A stretch of DNA of 20,272 nucleotides from Chitinophagaceae bacterium (GTDB taxonomy: Bacteria; Bacteroidota; Bacteroidia; Chitinophagales; Chitinophagaceae): the NCBI GenBank assembly GCA_003456175.1, contig DMPB01000075.1:4797-25068 (forward strand), written 5' to 3'. The position numbers and the translations under genes are program-made. This document shows, in pieces, positions 1 to 7,991 of this stretch (positions are counted from its first letter, which is position 1; every line of letters begins with the position of its first letter). The notes below the pieces were generated by a model. That model worked only from the letters and a program-made list of their open reading frames with translations, was not told the DNA's origin and searched no databases.

Positions 1-1
1 C

Positions 2-886
2 GACCCTTACGGTAAATGTTTTGAGCTGATTCAAAAAGAACAAAAGAATCCATTATTAAAAGGGCTCATCATTGTATTGCTCGCACCGCAAAGCGATAAA
101 GAGTTGGCGGGCAAAGCAAGAAGCATGAAGCTGCACGATTTTTATGCAGCACCTTTTGAAATACAGTCGCTAGCAGAACGCTTACAGTTTTTGGTAAAGT
201 TTAAATTCATTAAGCCGAATTTAGATGATTTAGCAAAAGTTGAAATCACCTACAAGTTGCCCTTGAGCAAGCGAGTGTTCGATATTCTTTTTGCTGGTTC
301 ACTCATCATTGTATTATCGCCGCTAATGCTTATTGTGGCATTATTGATACGGTTGGAAAGTAGAGGTCCCATCATTTACAAGAGTAAGCGAGTAGGCACA
401 GGCTATAAAATATTCGACTTCTATAAATTCAGAAGTATGCGGCCCGATGCTGATAAGTTACTAGCCAAGCTTGCAGAAGAAATGAATCAGTACCAAGATG
501 GTGAAGGCCCGGCAGGAAAAAGTGCTTTTGTAAAATTAAAGAACGATCCTCGTATCACTAAAATCGGCAACTTCATTCGTAATACGAGTATCGATGAATT
601 ACCACAGCTGTTCAATATACTAAAAGGAGATATGAGTACTGTTGGTAACCGACCTTTACCATTATACGAGGCCGAAATGCTTACCAGCGGCGAGTGGGCC
701 AATCGTTTTTTAGCTCCAGCAGGCTTAACGGGTCTATGGCAGGTGAGTAAGCGTGGTAAAGATGATATGAGTGAAAGGGAGCGTAAGAAATTAGATAATT
801 TTTACGCTGATAAGCATAGTTTTTGGCTCGATATGAAAATTTTACTCGGCACCATACCTGCCGTGTTTCAAAAAGAAAAAGTGTAA
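2..886 (+). CDS. Polyprenyl-phosphate sugar-1-phosphate transferase (bacterial sugar transferase family), 5' partial
   Basis: Initiating membrane phosphoglycosyltransferase: it moves a sugar-1-phosphate from a nucleotide sugar to undecaprenyl phosphate, the first step of exopolysaccharide repeat-unit synthesis. The frame is open from position 2, so the true start lies upstream; a TTG at 77 is not a credible start. Visible family marks are KRxFD followed by one hydrophobic segment (about 268-345), the RVGTGYKIFDFYKFRSM block (about 388-440), NDPRITKIGNFIR, the SIDELPQLFNILKGDMS core (about 588-640), VGNRP (usually VGPRP), and GLTGLWQVSKRG. The N-terminal part (2-200) resembles the last third of a response-regulator receiver domain, but the usual KPF lysine is Ala (AAPF), so it is probably a non-phosphorylated pseudo-receiver. 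It is the first visible gene of the polysaccharide operon, with the next start 8 bp after its stop. Family assignment is firm; the sugar is unknown. Confidence 0.92.
   Translation, partial: DPYGKCFELIQKEQKNPLLKGLIIVLLAPQSDKELAGKARSMKLHDFYAAPFEIQSLAERLQFLVKFKFIKPNLDDLAKVEITYKLPLSKRVFDILFAGSLIIVLSPLMLIVALLIRLESRGPIIYKSKRVGTGYKIFDFYKFRSMRPDADKLLAKLAEEMNQYQDGEGPAGKSAFVKLKNDPRITKIGNFIRNTSIDELPQLFNILKGDMSTVGNRPLPLYEAEMLTSGEWANRFLAPAGLTGLWQVSKRGKDDMSERERKKLDNFYADKHSFWLDMKILLGTIPAVFQKEKV
5..17 (+). repeat. 13-mer copy 1, CCTTACGGTAAAT
   Basis: Consensus form, followed by GTT; in the sugar transferase gene, read as codons PYGK. Confidence 0.85.
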
Positions 887-894
887 CACGGTTA

Positions 895-1584
895 ATGAAA
901 TTAATAGCGCTACTGCCCATATCGTTTGTTTTTGGTTGTTTGCTATACTGCAATACAATTACAGCACAGCCAATGCACAGCATGCTTCCCGATGTAGATA
1001 CGGGAATGGTACGTAAGTTGATAGATACTGCCCGTAAGTATTATCCTAAGGTATATGCCTTTAAAACAAAAGTTGCTTTCGCACAAACGCAAGTAAAGCG
1101 AGAACGCCTCAGTTGGTGGGATGTATTTACATTCTCTTTCTTATACAGTCCTAACAATACCACACAGTTAGTAGAACCTAGCTTGCTCAATGGTTATCAG
1201 GTAGGGTTGTTTATACAATTCGGTAGATTTTTGCAAACACCCAAAGCGGTGAAACAAGCAAAACAATTACAGCAAGTTGCAGAATACGATTTAGCAGAAT
1301 ATCAATTAACCTTAGCGGTAGAAGTAAAAACACGCTATTTCACGTATGTTCAATCTTTGGCAAGTTTAAGAATGTTTTCTAATGCTGCAGCCGATGCTGC
1401 AGGCGCTGTGAAAAGTGCACGTATACGATTTGAAAGAGGTGAAGCAAAGTTTGAAGAGTATAATAGTACCTTGTTGGTATTTAGCCAGCAATCGCAACTG
1501 AAAATTCAAAGTGAAGCTGCTATGTTGGTAGCGAAGGCTAGATTAGAAGAACTGCTTGGTAAAAAATTGGAGGATATACATTAA
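895..1584 (+). CDS. Half-length TolC-like outer-membrane protein of the polysaccharide operon
   Basis: 229 residues. I chose the ATG at 895 because it gives a clean signal peptide (MKLIALLPISFVFG..., ending near ITAQ at residue 25); a longer frame back to 823 would overlap the previous gene and bury the signal. The mature part has long amphipathic helices rich in Lys/Gln/Ala (such as KAVKQAKQLQQVAEYDLAEY), then ARIRFERGEAKFEEYN and a closing KARLEELLGKKL, the pattern of TolC/OEP family helical hairpins. Usual TolC proteins are about 430-480 residues with two repeats; this one has room for only one. In this setting it probably helps pass the polymer across the outer membrane, although no Wza-type protein is visible. 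Its stop overlaps the next ATG by one base (TAATG). Family moderately certain, role inferred. Confidence 0.75.
   Translation: MKLIALLPISFVFGCLLYCNTITAQPMHSMLPDVDTGMVRKLIDTARKYYPKVYAFKTKVAFAQTQVKRERLSWWDVFTFSFLYSPNNTTQLVEPSLLNGYQVGLFIQFGRFLQTPKAVKQAKQLQQVAEYDLAEYQLTLAVEVKTRYFTYVQSLASLRMFSNAAADAAGAVKSARIRFERGEAKFEEYNSTLLVFSQQSQLKIQSEAAMLVAKARLEELLGKKLEDIH
1569..1574 (+). promoter_or_regulatory. Strong Shine-Dalgarno GGAGGA before the Wzz-like gene
   Basis: GGAGGA ends 9 bases before the ATG at 1584 and lies inside the 3' end of the upstream gene. Most other starts in this window have no clear Shine-Dalgarno, so this one stands out and supports both the 1584 start and translational coupling through the TAATG overlap. 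Confidence 0.6.
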
Positions 1585-3815
1585 TGGAGTTTGCGAATTT
1601 TTTCAGACTGCTCTATAAACAGCGTTATACATTGGTGCTAGTACCAATTGTAACGGTGGTAATTACGTATTTCCTTACGCGTAATCTTCCCAATGCTTAT
1701 GTATCAAAGGCTCAAATAGGAACGGGGTTAGTAGATCAAAGTCAGGTAGTTCTTTCTGAACGTTCTGGTATGGAGCAAGAAAGCAGAATTAACCAAGAGT
1801 TTAATAACCTGATTCAAACCATTCTAAATAAACGCATTATTGATCAGGTGGGATATCGGTTGATTATACATGATATTACTGATACGCTGCCCTACAAAGA
1901 AGAGAGTAAATTACTCAAGGCATTAAATGCTGAAGCCGTTGCACATGCTATAAAAGTATACTCACGTAAATACAACGAACGTGAGCCGTTAAATCTTGGC
2001 GATGAAGATCAGAAAGGGCTACATGAGGTGATGAAATCGATGGGGTACGATGAAGAAAGCTTGCAGAAAAAATTGATGGTGTATCGTTTAAATGGTAGCG
2101 ATTTTATTCAAGTAGAATTTGAGGCGAACGATGCTCGATTGAGTGCTGCCGTTGTGAATGCTGTAATTGAAGAATTCATCAATTATTACACTAGCGTTGT
2201 AAAAGAAAATCAGCTCAAAGCTGTTAACTTCTTAGATAGTGTTTTAAGAAAGAAAGAAGGCGATTTAAATAAACAAGTACAAGAATTACGAGATTATAAA
2301 ATCAGAAACCGAGTTCTAAACTTAAGCGAACAAGCGAAACAGCTATACGAACAAATCAAAGGTGTTGAAGATCGTAGGCAACAATTACAGCAAGTGGTAG
2401 CGGCCAATAAAGGCGCATTGAAGGGTATTGATGGCAAGTTTGACCCTATTAGCAGAAAGTATGTAGAAAGTGCTTTAGTAGAAATTAACCAACAAATTGT
2501 GGGTACCAAAAATGCACTTGCCAAGGCTAATGATGCGTATGTTAGGAGCAACTTCGCACCTGAATACAAGTATCGTATCGATTCTTTGCAAAACATTTTA
2601 GAGCAACAAATTCAAAATGCTAGCGACAAATACATCAGCAATCCGTTGGCTAGTAAAGACAATCTTGTTTCCCAAAAAATAGGCTTAGAAGTAGCAAAAG
2701 ATGTTGCTTCTAATGGTATTAGCACCGTAGATCAAGAGTTGGCTCGTTTGAATCGCAAGTTCGATATGTTGATGCCGCACGAAGCCGTAATTCAACAATA
2801 CGAAAACAATATTAGTATAGCTAGTGCCGAATACATAGAAATTTTAAAGAAGTACAACCAAACCAGCCTTGATGCTAAGTTGAGTATAAGGTTACGTCAA
2901 GTTCAAAAAGCACAACCGGGTACACTCATACCATCTAAAAAAATGCTGTTAGTAGTGCTTTCGGGTATGATCAGTTTTGTGTTCTGTATTATAGTATTGT
3001 TCGTGTTGTTCTACTTAGATCATTCTGTAAAAAGTGTGAAACAGCTTGCCAACGATACAGGCCTGCCTGTACTAGGAGAAACTAACATGATTCAAGGTAA
3101 AAGCATTGATCTAACACAAATTTGGAATGTTGCTGGTAATTGGGAATTACAACGATTGAAAGATCAAACAAGAGCAATCAGATACGAGATAGATCAAGAT
3201 GTTACGCCTACCGAAAACCTAGTAGTAGTTAGTAGTATTAAAGAAGGTGAAGGCCGAACTTTTGTAGCACTCAATTTAGCTTACGCATATGCAGCTATTA
3301 ACAAGTCTGTTTTATTGCTCGATGGTAATTTTAGCAATCCTTCTATTACGCAATTCACCCAACCTGCAGTAACCCTCAATCAGTACATTGATGGTAAGGC
3401 TGTTATGCCACATGCTGCTATTGGAGAAATTAGTGTAATGGGTAATGAAGGAGGCGATATTACCCTCTTTGAAATGGAAGTAGAGGCTGTAGTGCGTGAA
3501 AAAATTGATGCACTTAAAAAGGCTTACGACGTTGTTATTGTTGAGGCACCCCCACTCAAGCAACAAAGTAAAAGTAAAGAGTGGGTAAGTGTAGCCGATA
3601 GGGTGGTAGCAATTTTTCAAGCCAACCAAACAGTGAATGGTGCCATGAAGCCACATATTACTTACTACACACAATTAGGTGCCTCGTTTTGTGGCTTTGT
3701 ACTCAATAAATCTGGCATTATTGCTAAACCACGCAAAGGCTTAATATACCGTTTGAAGCAACTTTTGCCGAAGCGAAAGGGCATTACTTTCACAGGTAGT
3801 AAAAAGAAAAAATAG
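1584..3815 (+). CDS. Wzz-type polysaccharide co-polymerase fused to a degenerate BY-kinase domain
   Basis: 743-residue inner-membrane protein expected to control chain length and export together with the polymerase. An N-terminal Wzz domain starts with a TM helix (about residues 16-33); a long periplasmic coiled-coil region (about 200-430) follows, then a second TM helix (about 455-480), then a cytoplasmic P-loop domain (about 530-725). The layout is that of bacterial tyrosine kinases (Wzc/EpsB type), but the key residues have drifted: Walker A reads KEGEGRT with Arg558 where the ATP-binding lysine should be, Walker B reads VVIVEAPP with Glu654 in place of Asp, and the C-terminus has a Lys-rich tail (GSKKKK) and no tyrosine cluster. 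Asp580 of the Walker A' motif (VLLLDGNF) remains. I infer a pseudokinase with a structural role. It lies between the TolC-like gene (1-bp overlap) and the GT2 gene (6-bp gap). Confidence 0.88.
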   Translation: MEFANFFRLLYKQRYTLVLVPIVTVVITYFLTRNLPNAYVSKAQIGTGLVDQSQVVLSERSGMEQESRINQEFNNLIQTILNKRIIDQVGYRLIIHDITDTLPYKEESKLLKALNAEAVAHAIKVYSRKYNEREPLNLGDEDQKGLHEVMKSMGYDEESLQKKLMVYRLNGSDFIQVEFEANDARLSAAVVNAVIEEFINYYTSVVKENQLKAVNFLDSVLRKKEGDLNKQVQELRDYKIRNRVLNLSEQAKQLYEQIKGVEDRRQQLQQVVAANKGALKGIDGKFDPISRKYVESALVEINQQIVGTKNALAKANDAYVRSNFAPEYKYRIDSLQNILEQQIQNASDKYISNPLASKDNLVSQKIGLEVAKDVASNGISTVDQELARLNRKFDMLMPHEAVIQQYENNISIASAEYIEILKKYNQTSLDAKLSIRLRQVQKAQPGTLIPSKKMLLVVLSGMISFVFCIIVLFVLFYLDHSVKSVKQLANDTGLPVLGETNMIQGKSIDLTQIWNVAGNWELQRLKDQTRAIRYEIDQDVTPTENLVVVSSIKEGEGRTFVALNLAYAYAAINKSVLLLDGNFSNPSITQFTQPAVTLNQYIDGKAVMPHAAIGEISVMGNEGGDITLFEMEVEAVVREKIDALKKAYDVVIVEAPPLKQQSKSKEWVSVADRVVAIFQANQTVNGAMKPHITYYTQLGASFCGFVLNKSGIIAKPRKGLIYRLKQLLPKRKGITFTGSKKKK

Positions 3816-3821
3816 TAATAT

Positions 3822-5042
3822 ATGACAAGCCTGCTCGAAATACTATGGATAGTAGTACAAGTGTTGGTGGGCTACCATTTGGTGCTACCACTATGTATGT
3901 ACTTAATATATTGTTTGGTTCCTAAAAAGTATCAACATTTACCGCAAGGTAACTTCGGTGATAACGCGGAGCCTGATTACGCTATCATTGTTACGGCATA
4001 CCAGCAAACTGATAACTTGCCTGTAGTAGTGAATAAACTACTTGAGCAAACGTATACTAATTATTTAATTTATGTAGTAGCCGATAATTGCGATATTACC
4101 AACCTACATTTCAATAGAGATAAGGTGGTTTTATTACGGCCAGAAGAAGTTTTAGCAGGTAACACAAAAAGTCATTTCTACGCTATACAACGCTTTAAAA
4201 GGCAACACTCGCATGTTACCATTATTGATAGCGATAATATTACACACCCGCATTATTTAGCTGAACTAAATAAACTTTTTGCTAAAGGTTTCAGTGCCGT
4301 GCAAGGTATTCGTAATCCTAAAAATTTAAATACTACTTACGCTTGTTTAGATGCAGCAAGAGATATTTATTACCATTTTTACGATGGTAAGGTACTTTTT
4401 ACATTAGGTAGTTCTGCAACGCTTGCAGGCTCTGGTATGGCATTTACCGTAAGGCTCTATCGCGATTGCTTAGAAAATAACCCCATAAGCGGTGCTGGTT
4501 TCGATAAAGTATTGCAATACGAAATTTTAAAACGTGGTTATCGCATTGCGTTCACAGAAGCCGCGGAAGTGTTAGATGAAAAAACTTCTAAAACAGATCA
4601 ATTGGTGAATCAGCGTGCACGTTGGATTAACACCTGGTTTAAATATTGTAAATTCGGTTTATTCTTATTATTAAAAGGTATAACACGTTTTAACATCAAT
4701 CAAATACTATTTGGTGTGGTACTGTTGCGACCGCCACTCTTCATTTTCTTGTTGCTAGGCATGGTATTTATGTTTGTGAATATTTTGCTACAACCTTTGG
4801 CAGCCTTGGTATGGGCATTAGGTTTTATAGCTTTTGTACTAGGTTTTATGGTGAGTTTGTGGAGCAGCCACACGCCTAAGGTGGTGTACGAAAGTTTAGT
4901 TAATATTCCTAAATTCATGTATTACCAAGTAGTATCGTTACTGCATGCCCGCAACGCCAATAAGCGAAGTGTTGCAACGGTACACAGTGCGCCGCCAGTG
5001 AACGATAACCTTACGGTAAATGATAGAACGCCAAAGCCATGA
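3822..5042 (+). CDS. Membrane-bound family 2 glycosyltransferase
   Basis: 406 residues. It adds a sugar to the growing lipid-linked repeat or, if processive, to a polymer, at the cytoplasmic face of the inner membrane. One TM helix at about residues 5-30 is followed by a GT-A domain: DYAIIVTAYQQTDNLP (start of the fold), VVADN, the metal-binding DSD at 136-138, AGSGMAF, FDK at about 227-229 (where most relatives have an ED acid pair) and the QxxRW motif as QRARW at 264-268. QxxRW is typical of cellulose/hyaluronan-synthase-like GT2 enzymes. Two or three TM helices close the protein (about 275-355), then a polar tail. Two copies of the dispersed 13-mer lie in its body and one at its extreme 3' end, the highest count for any gene here. 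Its stop overlaps the ATG of the next small gene (ATGA). Donor and acceptor cannot be read from the sequence. Confidence 0.9.
   Translation: MTSLLEILWIVVQVLVGYHLVLPLCMYLIYCLVPKKYQHLPQGNFGDNAEPDYAIIVTAYQQTDNLPVVVNKLLEQTYTNYLIYVVADNCDITNLHFNRDKVVLLRPEEVLAGNTKSHFYAIQRFKRQHSHVTIIDSDNITHPHYLAELNKLFAKGFSAVQGIRNPKNLNTTYACLDAARDIYYHFYDGKVLFTLGSSATLAGSGMAFTVRLYRDCLENNPISGAGFDKVLQYEILKRGYRIAFTEAAEVLDEKTSKTDQLVNQRARWINTWFKYCKFGLFLLLKGITRFNINQILFGVVLLRPPLFIFLLLGMVFMFVNILLQPLAALVWALGFIAFVLGFMVSLWSSHTPKVVYESLVNIPKFMYYQVVSLLHARNANKRSVATVHSAPPVNDNLTVNDRTPKP
3937..3949 (-). repeat. 13-mer copy 2, hybrid CCTTGCGGTAAAT
   Basis: In the GT2 gene, read antisense as LPQG. In this frame the consensus form would create a TAA stop; the T-to-C change gives CAA instead. 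Confidence 0.75.
4442..4454 (-). repeat. 13-mer copy 3, CCTTACGGTAAAT
   Basis: In the GT2 gene, antisense to it, codons FTVR. Confidence 0.85.
5009..5021 (+). repeat. 13-mer copy 4, CCTTACGGTAAAT
   Basis: Near the 3' end of the GT2 gene, codons LTVN in the polar tail. Confidence 0.85.
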
Positions 5043-5188
5043 AAATAGTACGCACAAAAATAGAACCCGATATTAAGCCCGATGAGTTTGAACACTTAAC
5101 GGCTTGGGAAAACGCATGCAAATTCGCAGCCATACTTTTTGTAGGTGCACTCACTTATTTTTTTGCTATTAAGCTAATGTTTTTATAG
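5039..5188 (+). CDS. 49-residue single-TM protein in the polysaccharide operon
   Basis: A short frame from ATG 5039 to TAG 5186-5188. It starts inside the stop of the GT2 gene (ATGA overlap) and ends 5 bp before the next ATG, so it fills exactly the only sizeable gap in the operon. The first 28 residues are charged (MKIVRTKIEPDIKPDEFEHL, then TAWENACK); the rest is one hydrophobic helix (about residues 29-49) ending LMFL. I do not recognise a family. It could be a small membrane partner of the GT2 enzyme or the polymerase. The coupled start, fit to the gap and sensible topology argue that it is real; the lack of a known homologue and its short length keep confidence moderate. Confidence 0.6.
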   Translation: MKIVRTKIEPDIKPDEFEHLTAWENACKFAAILFVGALTYFFAIKLMFL

Positions 5189-5193
5189 CGTGT

Positions 5194-6735
5194 ATGATTA
5201 ACCAACAACGTTTTGAATTACCATTAGAACAGCCTTCTGCATCAGAAAATTGGAAGGCTCGCTTCATGCGTTGGATGCATGAGATAGTGTTGTTGGAGAA
5301 GCTCACTTCATGGCAAGGCAAGTTGTTACTATTAGGCATTAGTGCCATTGTAAGCTTACTTATTTGGAAGGCGGGTATTGTTGGTGGCGTATTGGTGTTA
5401 GTGGTAGGTATTGGGCTGCCAGCAGTATATGCCATTGTTGCCTATCCAAAAATTGGTATCATCATTACACTTTGTTTGGCATATTCTATCATGTGGTTTC
5501 TGCGGTTGGGTGTACCTTTTCCTTTAGGCACCGTGATGGATGGCATTGAACTGCTATTGATGATTGGGTTTCTAGTACGCATTCGAGATGAAAAAAGTTG
5601 GTACTTGTTTCAAAATCCGGTGAGTTACTTGGTAATTATTTGGATTGTATATAACATCTTACAAATCGCTAACCCTACCGCAGAAAGTCGTTTAGCTTGG
5701 GTGTACACCATACGTAGTGTTGCTATTGTAATGCTCACCTATTTTATTTTCACCTATTACATTCGAACAGTTGAATTTATTCGACTGATTTTAAAAATTT
5801 GGATTGGCTTTTCTACGTTAGCGGCAGCCTACGCTTTCAAGCAAGAGTTTTTCGGTTTTTTTCCGCATGAAGATCGTTGGTTGCACAGCGACCCTAACAT
5901 TGAATTATTGCTGTTTATAGATGGTCATTGGCGTATCTTTTCTATTTTCAGCGATCCGGTGGCCTATGCTTACAACATGGTAGTGTCAAGTACATTGTGT
6001 GTGGTATTAGCAACAGGTAACTTTTTGAGTTTTAAAAAGCGAATGATTCTGCTTTTTCTAGCAGGATTCATGTTGTTTAACATGTTATTCAGTGGTACAC
6101 GTGGGGCTTTTGTACTACCTCCGGCAGCTATTGCTTTGTACTTTATTATGAACTTTAGTCGTAAGGTACTGATTATTGGTTCCATTGGTTTGATAGGTAT
6201 TGTAGGGCTCATTTTTATGCCCACGAGCAACGGCACTATTCTTCGTTTTCAATCGGCATTTCGACCCAACGATGATCCCTCATATAAGGTTCGGAAGATG
6301 AACCAAAAACGTATTCAGCCTTATATTCTCAGTCATCCTATGGGTGGTGGGCTAGGTGCAACAGGTATTTGGGGGCAACGTTTTGCGCCGCATTCTTTTC
6401 TGGCAAGTTTCCCACCCGATAGTGGTTACGTTCGTGTAGCAGTAGAGTTGGGTTGGATTGGCTTATTCATTTTTTGTACGCTAATGTTTTTCATACTGCG
6501 GCAAGGCATTATGAACTATTTTAAAATTCGAGATCCTGAGCTTAAAGCTTACTGTTTGGCAGCAACCTTAGTGGTGTTTTGCTTTAACTTAGGTAACTTT
6601 CCGCAAGAAGCTTTAGTGCAGTTCCCAAGTAATATTTACTTTTATTTGGTAACAGCATTAATCATAGTAACCCAACGATTAGACGCAGAAAAACAACGCA
6701 CCCTAGCACATGCCACAGCCACTCATTCAAAATAA
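5194..6735 (+). CDS. Wzy-type polymerase / O-antigen-ligase-like membrane protein
   Basis: 513 residues with about 11-12 predicted TM helices. It probably joins lipid-linked repeat units into polymer on the periplasmic side. The family signal is in the second half: FSGTRGAFVLPPAAIALYF (the Ser-Gly-x-Arg-Gly block of the Wzy_C domain) at about residues 301-319, a large loop with HPMGGGLGATGIWGQRFAPH, then DSGYVRVAVELGWIGLFIF, the conserved segment before the last helices. The cytoplasmic N-terminus (about residues 1-45) is charged. No good ribosome binding site precedes the ATG, which lies 5 bp after the small gene. The 3' end overlaps the next gene by 26 bp. The sequence cannot separate a polymerase from a ligase; the presence of a Wzz protein and initiating transferase favours polymerase. 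Confidence 0.85.
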   Translation: MINQQRFELPLEQPSASENWKARFMRWMHEIVLLEKLTSWQGKLLLLGISAIVSLLIWKAGIVGGVLVLVVGIGLPAVYAIVAYPKIGIIITLCLAYSIMWFLRLGVPFPLGTVMDGIELLLMIGFLVRIRDEKSWYLFQNPVSYLVIIWIVYNILQIANPTAESRLAWVYTIRSVAIVMLTYFIFTYYIRTVEFIRLILKIWIGFSTLAAAYAFKQEFFGFFPHEDRWLHSDPNIELLLFIDGHWRIFSIFSDPVAYAYNMVVSSTLCVVLATGNFLSFKKRMILLFLAGFMLFNMLFSGTRGAFVLPPAAIALYFIMNFSRKVLIIGSIGLIGIVGLIFMPTSNGTILRFQSAFRPNDDPSYKVRKMNQKRIQPYILSHPMGGGLGATGIWGQRFAPHSFLASFPPDSGYVRVAVELGWIGLFIFCTLMFFILRQGIMNYFKIRDPELKAYCLAATLVVFCFNLGNFPQEALVQFPSNIYFYLVTALIIVTQRLDAEKQRTLAHATATHSK

Positions 6736-7921
6736 AAACATTGTAATTGTAGGCTTACAACCTTGGGATACAGGTATTGGTAGCAATTGTAAAAATATTG
6801 CTGAAGAAATGAGTAAGCACAATAAAGTGTTGTATGTGAATAGTCCGCTCGATACCAAAACCATGATGCAACAAAAAGAAGATCCTAAAGTGCAAATGCG
6901 TTTAGAGGTATTAGAAGGAAAGCGAGACGGCTTAGAAAAAATCAATGACAACCTTTACACTTGGTATCCGGATGTGGCCATTAAAAGTATCAATTGGTTA
7001 GGCATACCTTTTTTGTTCGACATAATTAATCGCCGGAACAATCGCAAAATTGCTAATAGCATTAAGCATGCCACGCAGCGTCTTGGTATGGATGAGTTTA
7101 TTTTATTCAACGATAACGATATTTTCAGAGGCTTGTACCTTAAAGAAATGTTAGCACCACAAGTAAGTGTGTACTACAGCCGCGATTACTTGCTTGCGGT
7201 CGATTATTGGAAAAAGCATGGAGAACGCTTAGAGCCTGAAATTATTAAAACAAGCGACGTTTGTACTGCTAACAGTACTTACCTAGCACAATATTGTGGT
7301 AAGTATAATACCAATAGCTTTTACGTAGGGCAAGGTTGCGATTTTAGTATCTATCTAAAACCACTTGGGGTTACACCTAACGATATTGCTTCTATTCCTA
7401 AGCCCATTATTGGATATACCGGATTTATCACTGGCTTACGCTTAGATATTGCTTTGTTAGAACAAATTGCAACGGCAAAGCCGGAGTGGAGTTTGGTGTT
7501 GGTAGGCCCAGAAGATGAGGCATTCAAACAAAGTGCACTACACCAACTGCCCAATGTTCATTTTTTAGGAAGCAAGCAACCCGAGGCATTACCGGAGTAT
7601 GTTGCAGCCTTTGATGTGTGTATTAATCCGCAGTTATTGAACGAGGTTACAATTGGCAATTATCCACGTAAGGTAGATGAGTATTTAGCCATGGGTAAGC
7701 CTGTGGTAGCAACACAAACAGAAGCTATGAGTATTTTTGCTGAGCATACTTATTTGGGTACAGGTGCTCAGGAGTACATGCAACTGATTGAACAAGCACT
7801 GCAAGAACATAATGAGTCATTAGCTGATGCAAGAAAAACTTTCGCCTTAGAACACACTTGGGAGAATAGTGTAGCCGATATTTATAAAGCTATCTTGCAG
7901 GTGAAACCTAGTTTAGGATAA
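6710..7921 (+). CDS. GT-B fold glycosyltransferase (GT4-like)
   Basis: 403 residues, last gene of the polysaccharide operon. The N-terminal half starts with a Rossmann strand and glycine loop (IVIVGLQPWDTGIGSNCKNI), and the C-terminal half has the usual nucleotide-sugar features: PIIGYTGFI, WSLVLVGPEDE, NVHFLGSKQPEALPEYVAAF, then the donor-binding block NYPRKVDEYLAMGKPVVATQ at about residues 322-341, where the acidic residue of DEYLAMGKPVV corresponds to the C-terminal acid of the EX7E-type motif. It would add one sugar to the lipid-linked repeat at the cytoplasmic membrane face. The ATG at 6710 lies inside the polymerase gene (26-bp overlap, no clear ribosome binding site), so translation is probably coupled. 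The downstream gene converges; a hairpin built from the 13-mer lies between. Confidence 0.87.
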   Translation: MPQPLIQNKNIVIVGLQPWDTGIGSNCKNIAEEMSKHNKVLYVNSPLDTKTMMQQKEDPKVQMRLEVLEGKRDGLEKINDNLYTWYPDVAIKSINWLGIPFLFDIINRRNNRKIANSIKHATQRLGMDEFILFNDNDIFRGLYLKEMLAPQVSVYYSRDYLLAVDYWKKHGERLEPEIIKTSDVCTANSTYLAQYCGKYNTNSFYVGQGCDFSIYLKPLGVTPNDIASIPKPIIGYTGFITGLRLDIALLEQIATAKPEWSLVLVGPEDEAFKQSALHQLPNVHFLGSKQPEALPEYVAAFDVCINPQLLNEVTIGNYPRKVDEYLAMGKPVVATQTEAMSIFAEHTYLGTGAQEYMQLIEQALQEHNESLADARKTFALEHTWENSVADIYKAILQVKPSLG

Positions 7922-7962
7922 TTTTCTATTGTTATTAATTTTAGGATAGGCGCTGTAACATC

Positions 7963-7975
7963 ATTTACCGTAAGG
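7963..7975 (-). repeat. 13-mer copy 5, CCTTACGGTAAAT
   Basis: Intergenic; left arm of the hairpin at 7963-7990, with a one-base-shorter partner at 7980-7990. Confidence 0.85.
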
Positions 7976-7990
7976 TATACTTACGTAAAT
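7963..7990. terminator. Hairpin between convergent genes built from an inverted 13-mer pair
   Basis: Left arm ATTTACCGTAAG (7963-7974), loop GTATA (7975-7979), right arm CTTACGTAAAT (7980-7990); the arms match fully except for one unpaired C in the left arm. It sits 42 bp after the GT-B stop and just before the stop of the permease read from the other side. There is no U-tract on either strand, so termination is inferred from position rather than from a classic intrinsic-terminator shape. Confidence 0.45.
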
Positions 7991-7991
7991 G

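Noticed and set aside
77..886. Start of the sugar transferase at TTG 77
   Set aside because: The frame is open and family-like from position 2; the gene simply begins before the window.
823..894. N-terminal extension of the TolC-like protein back to 823
   Set aside because: It would overlap the previous gene by 64 bp and hide a clean signal peptide that starts at ATG 895.
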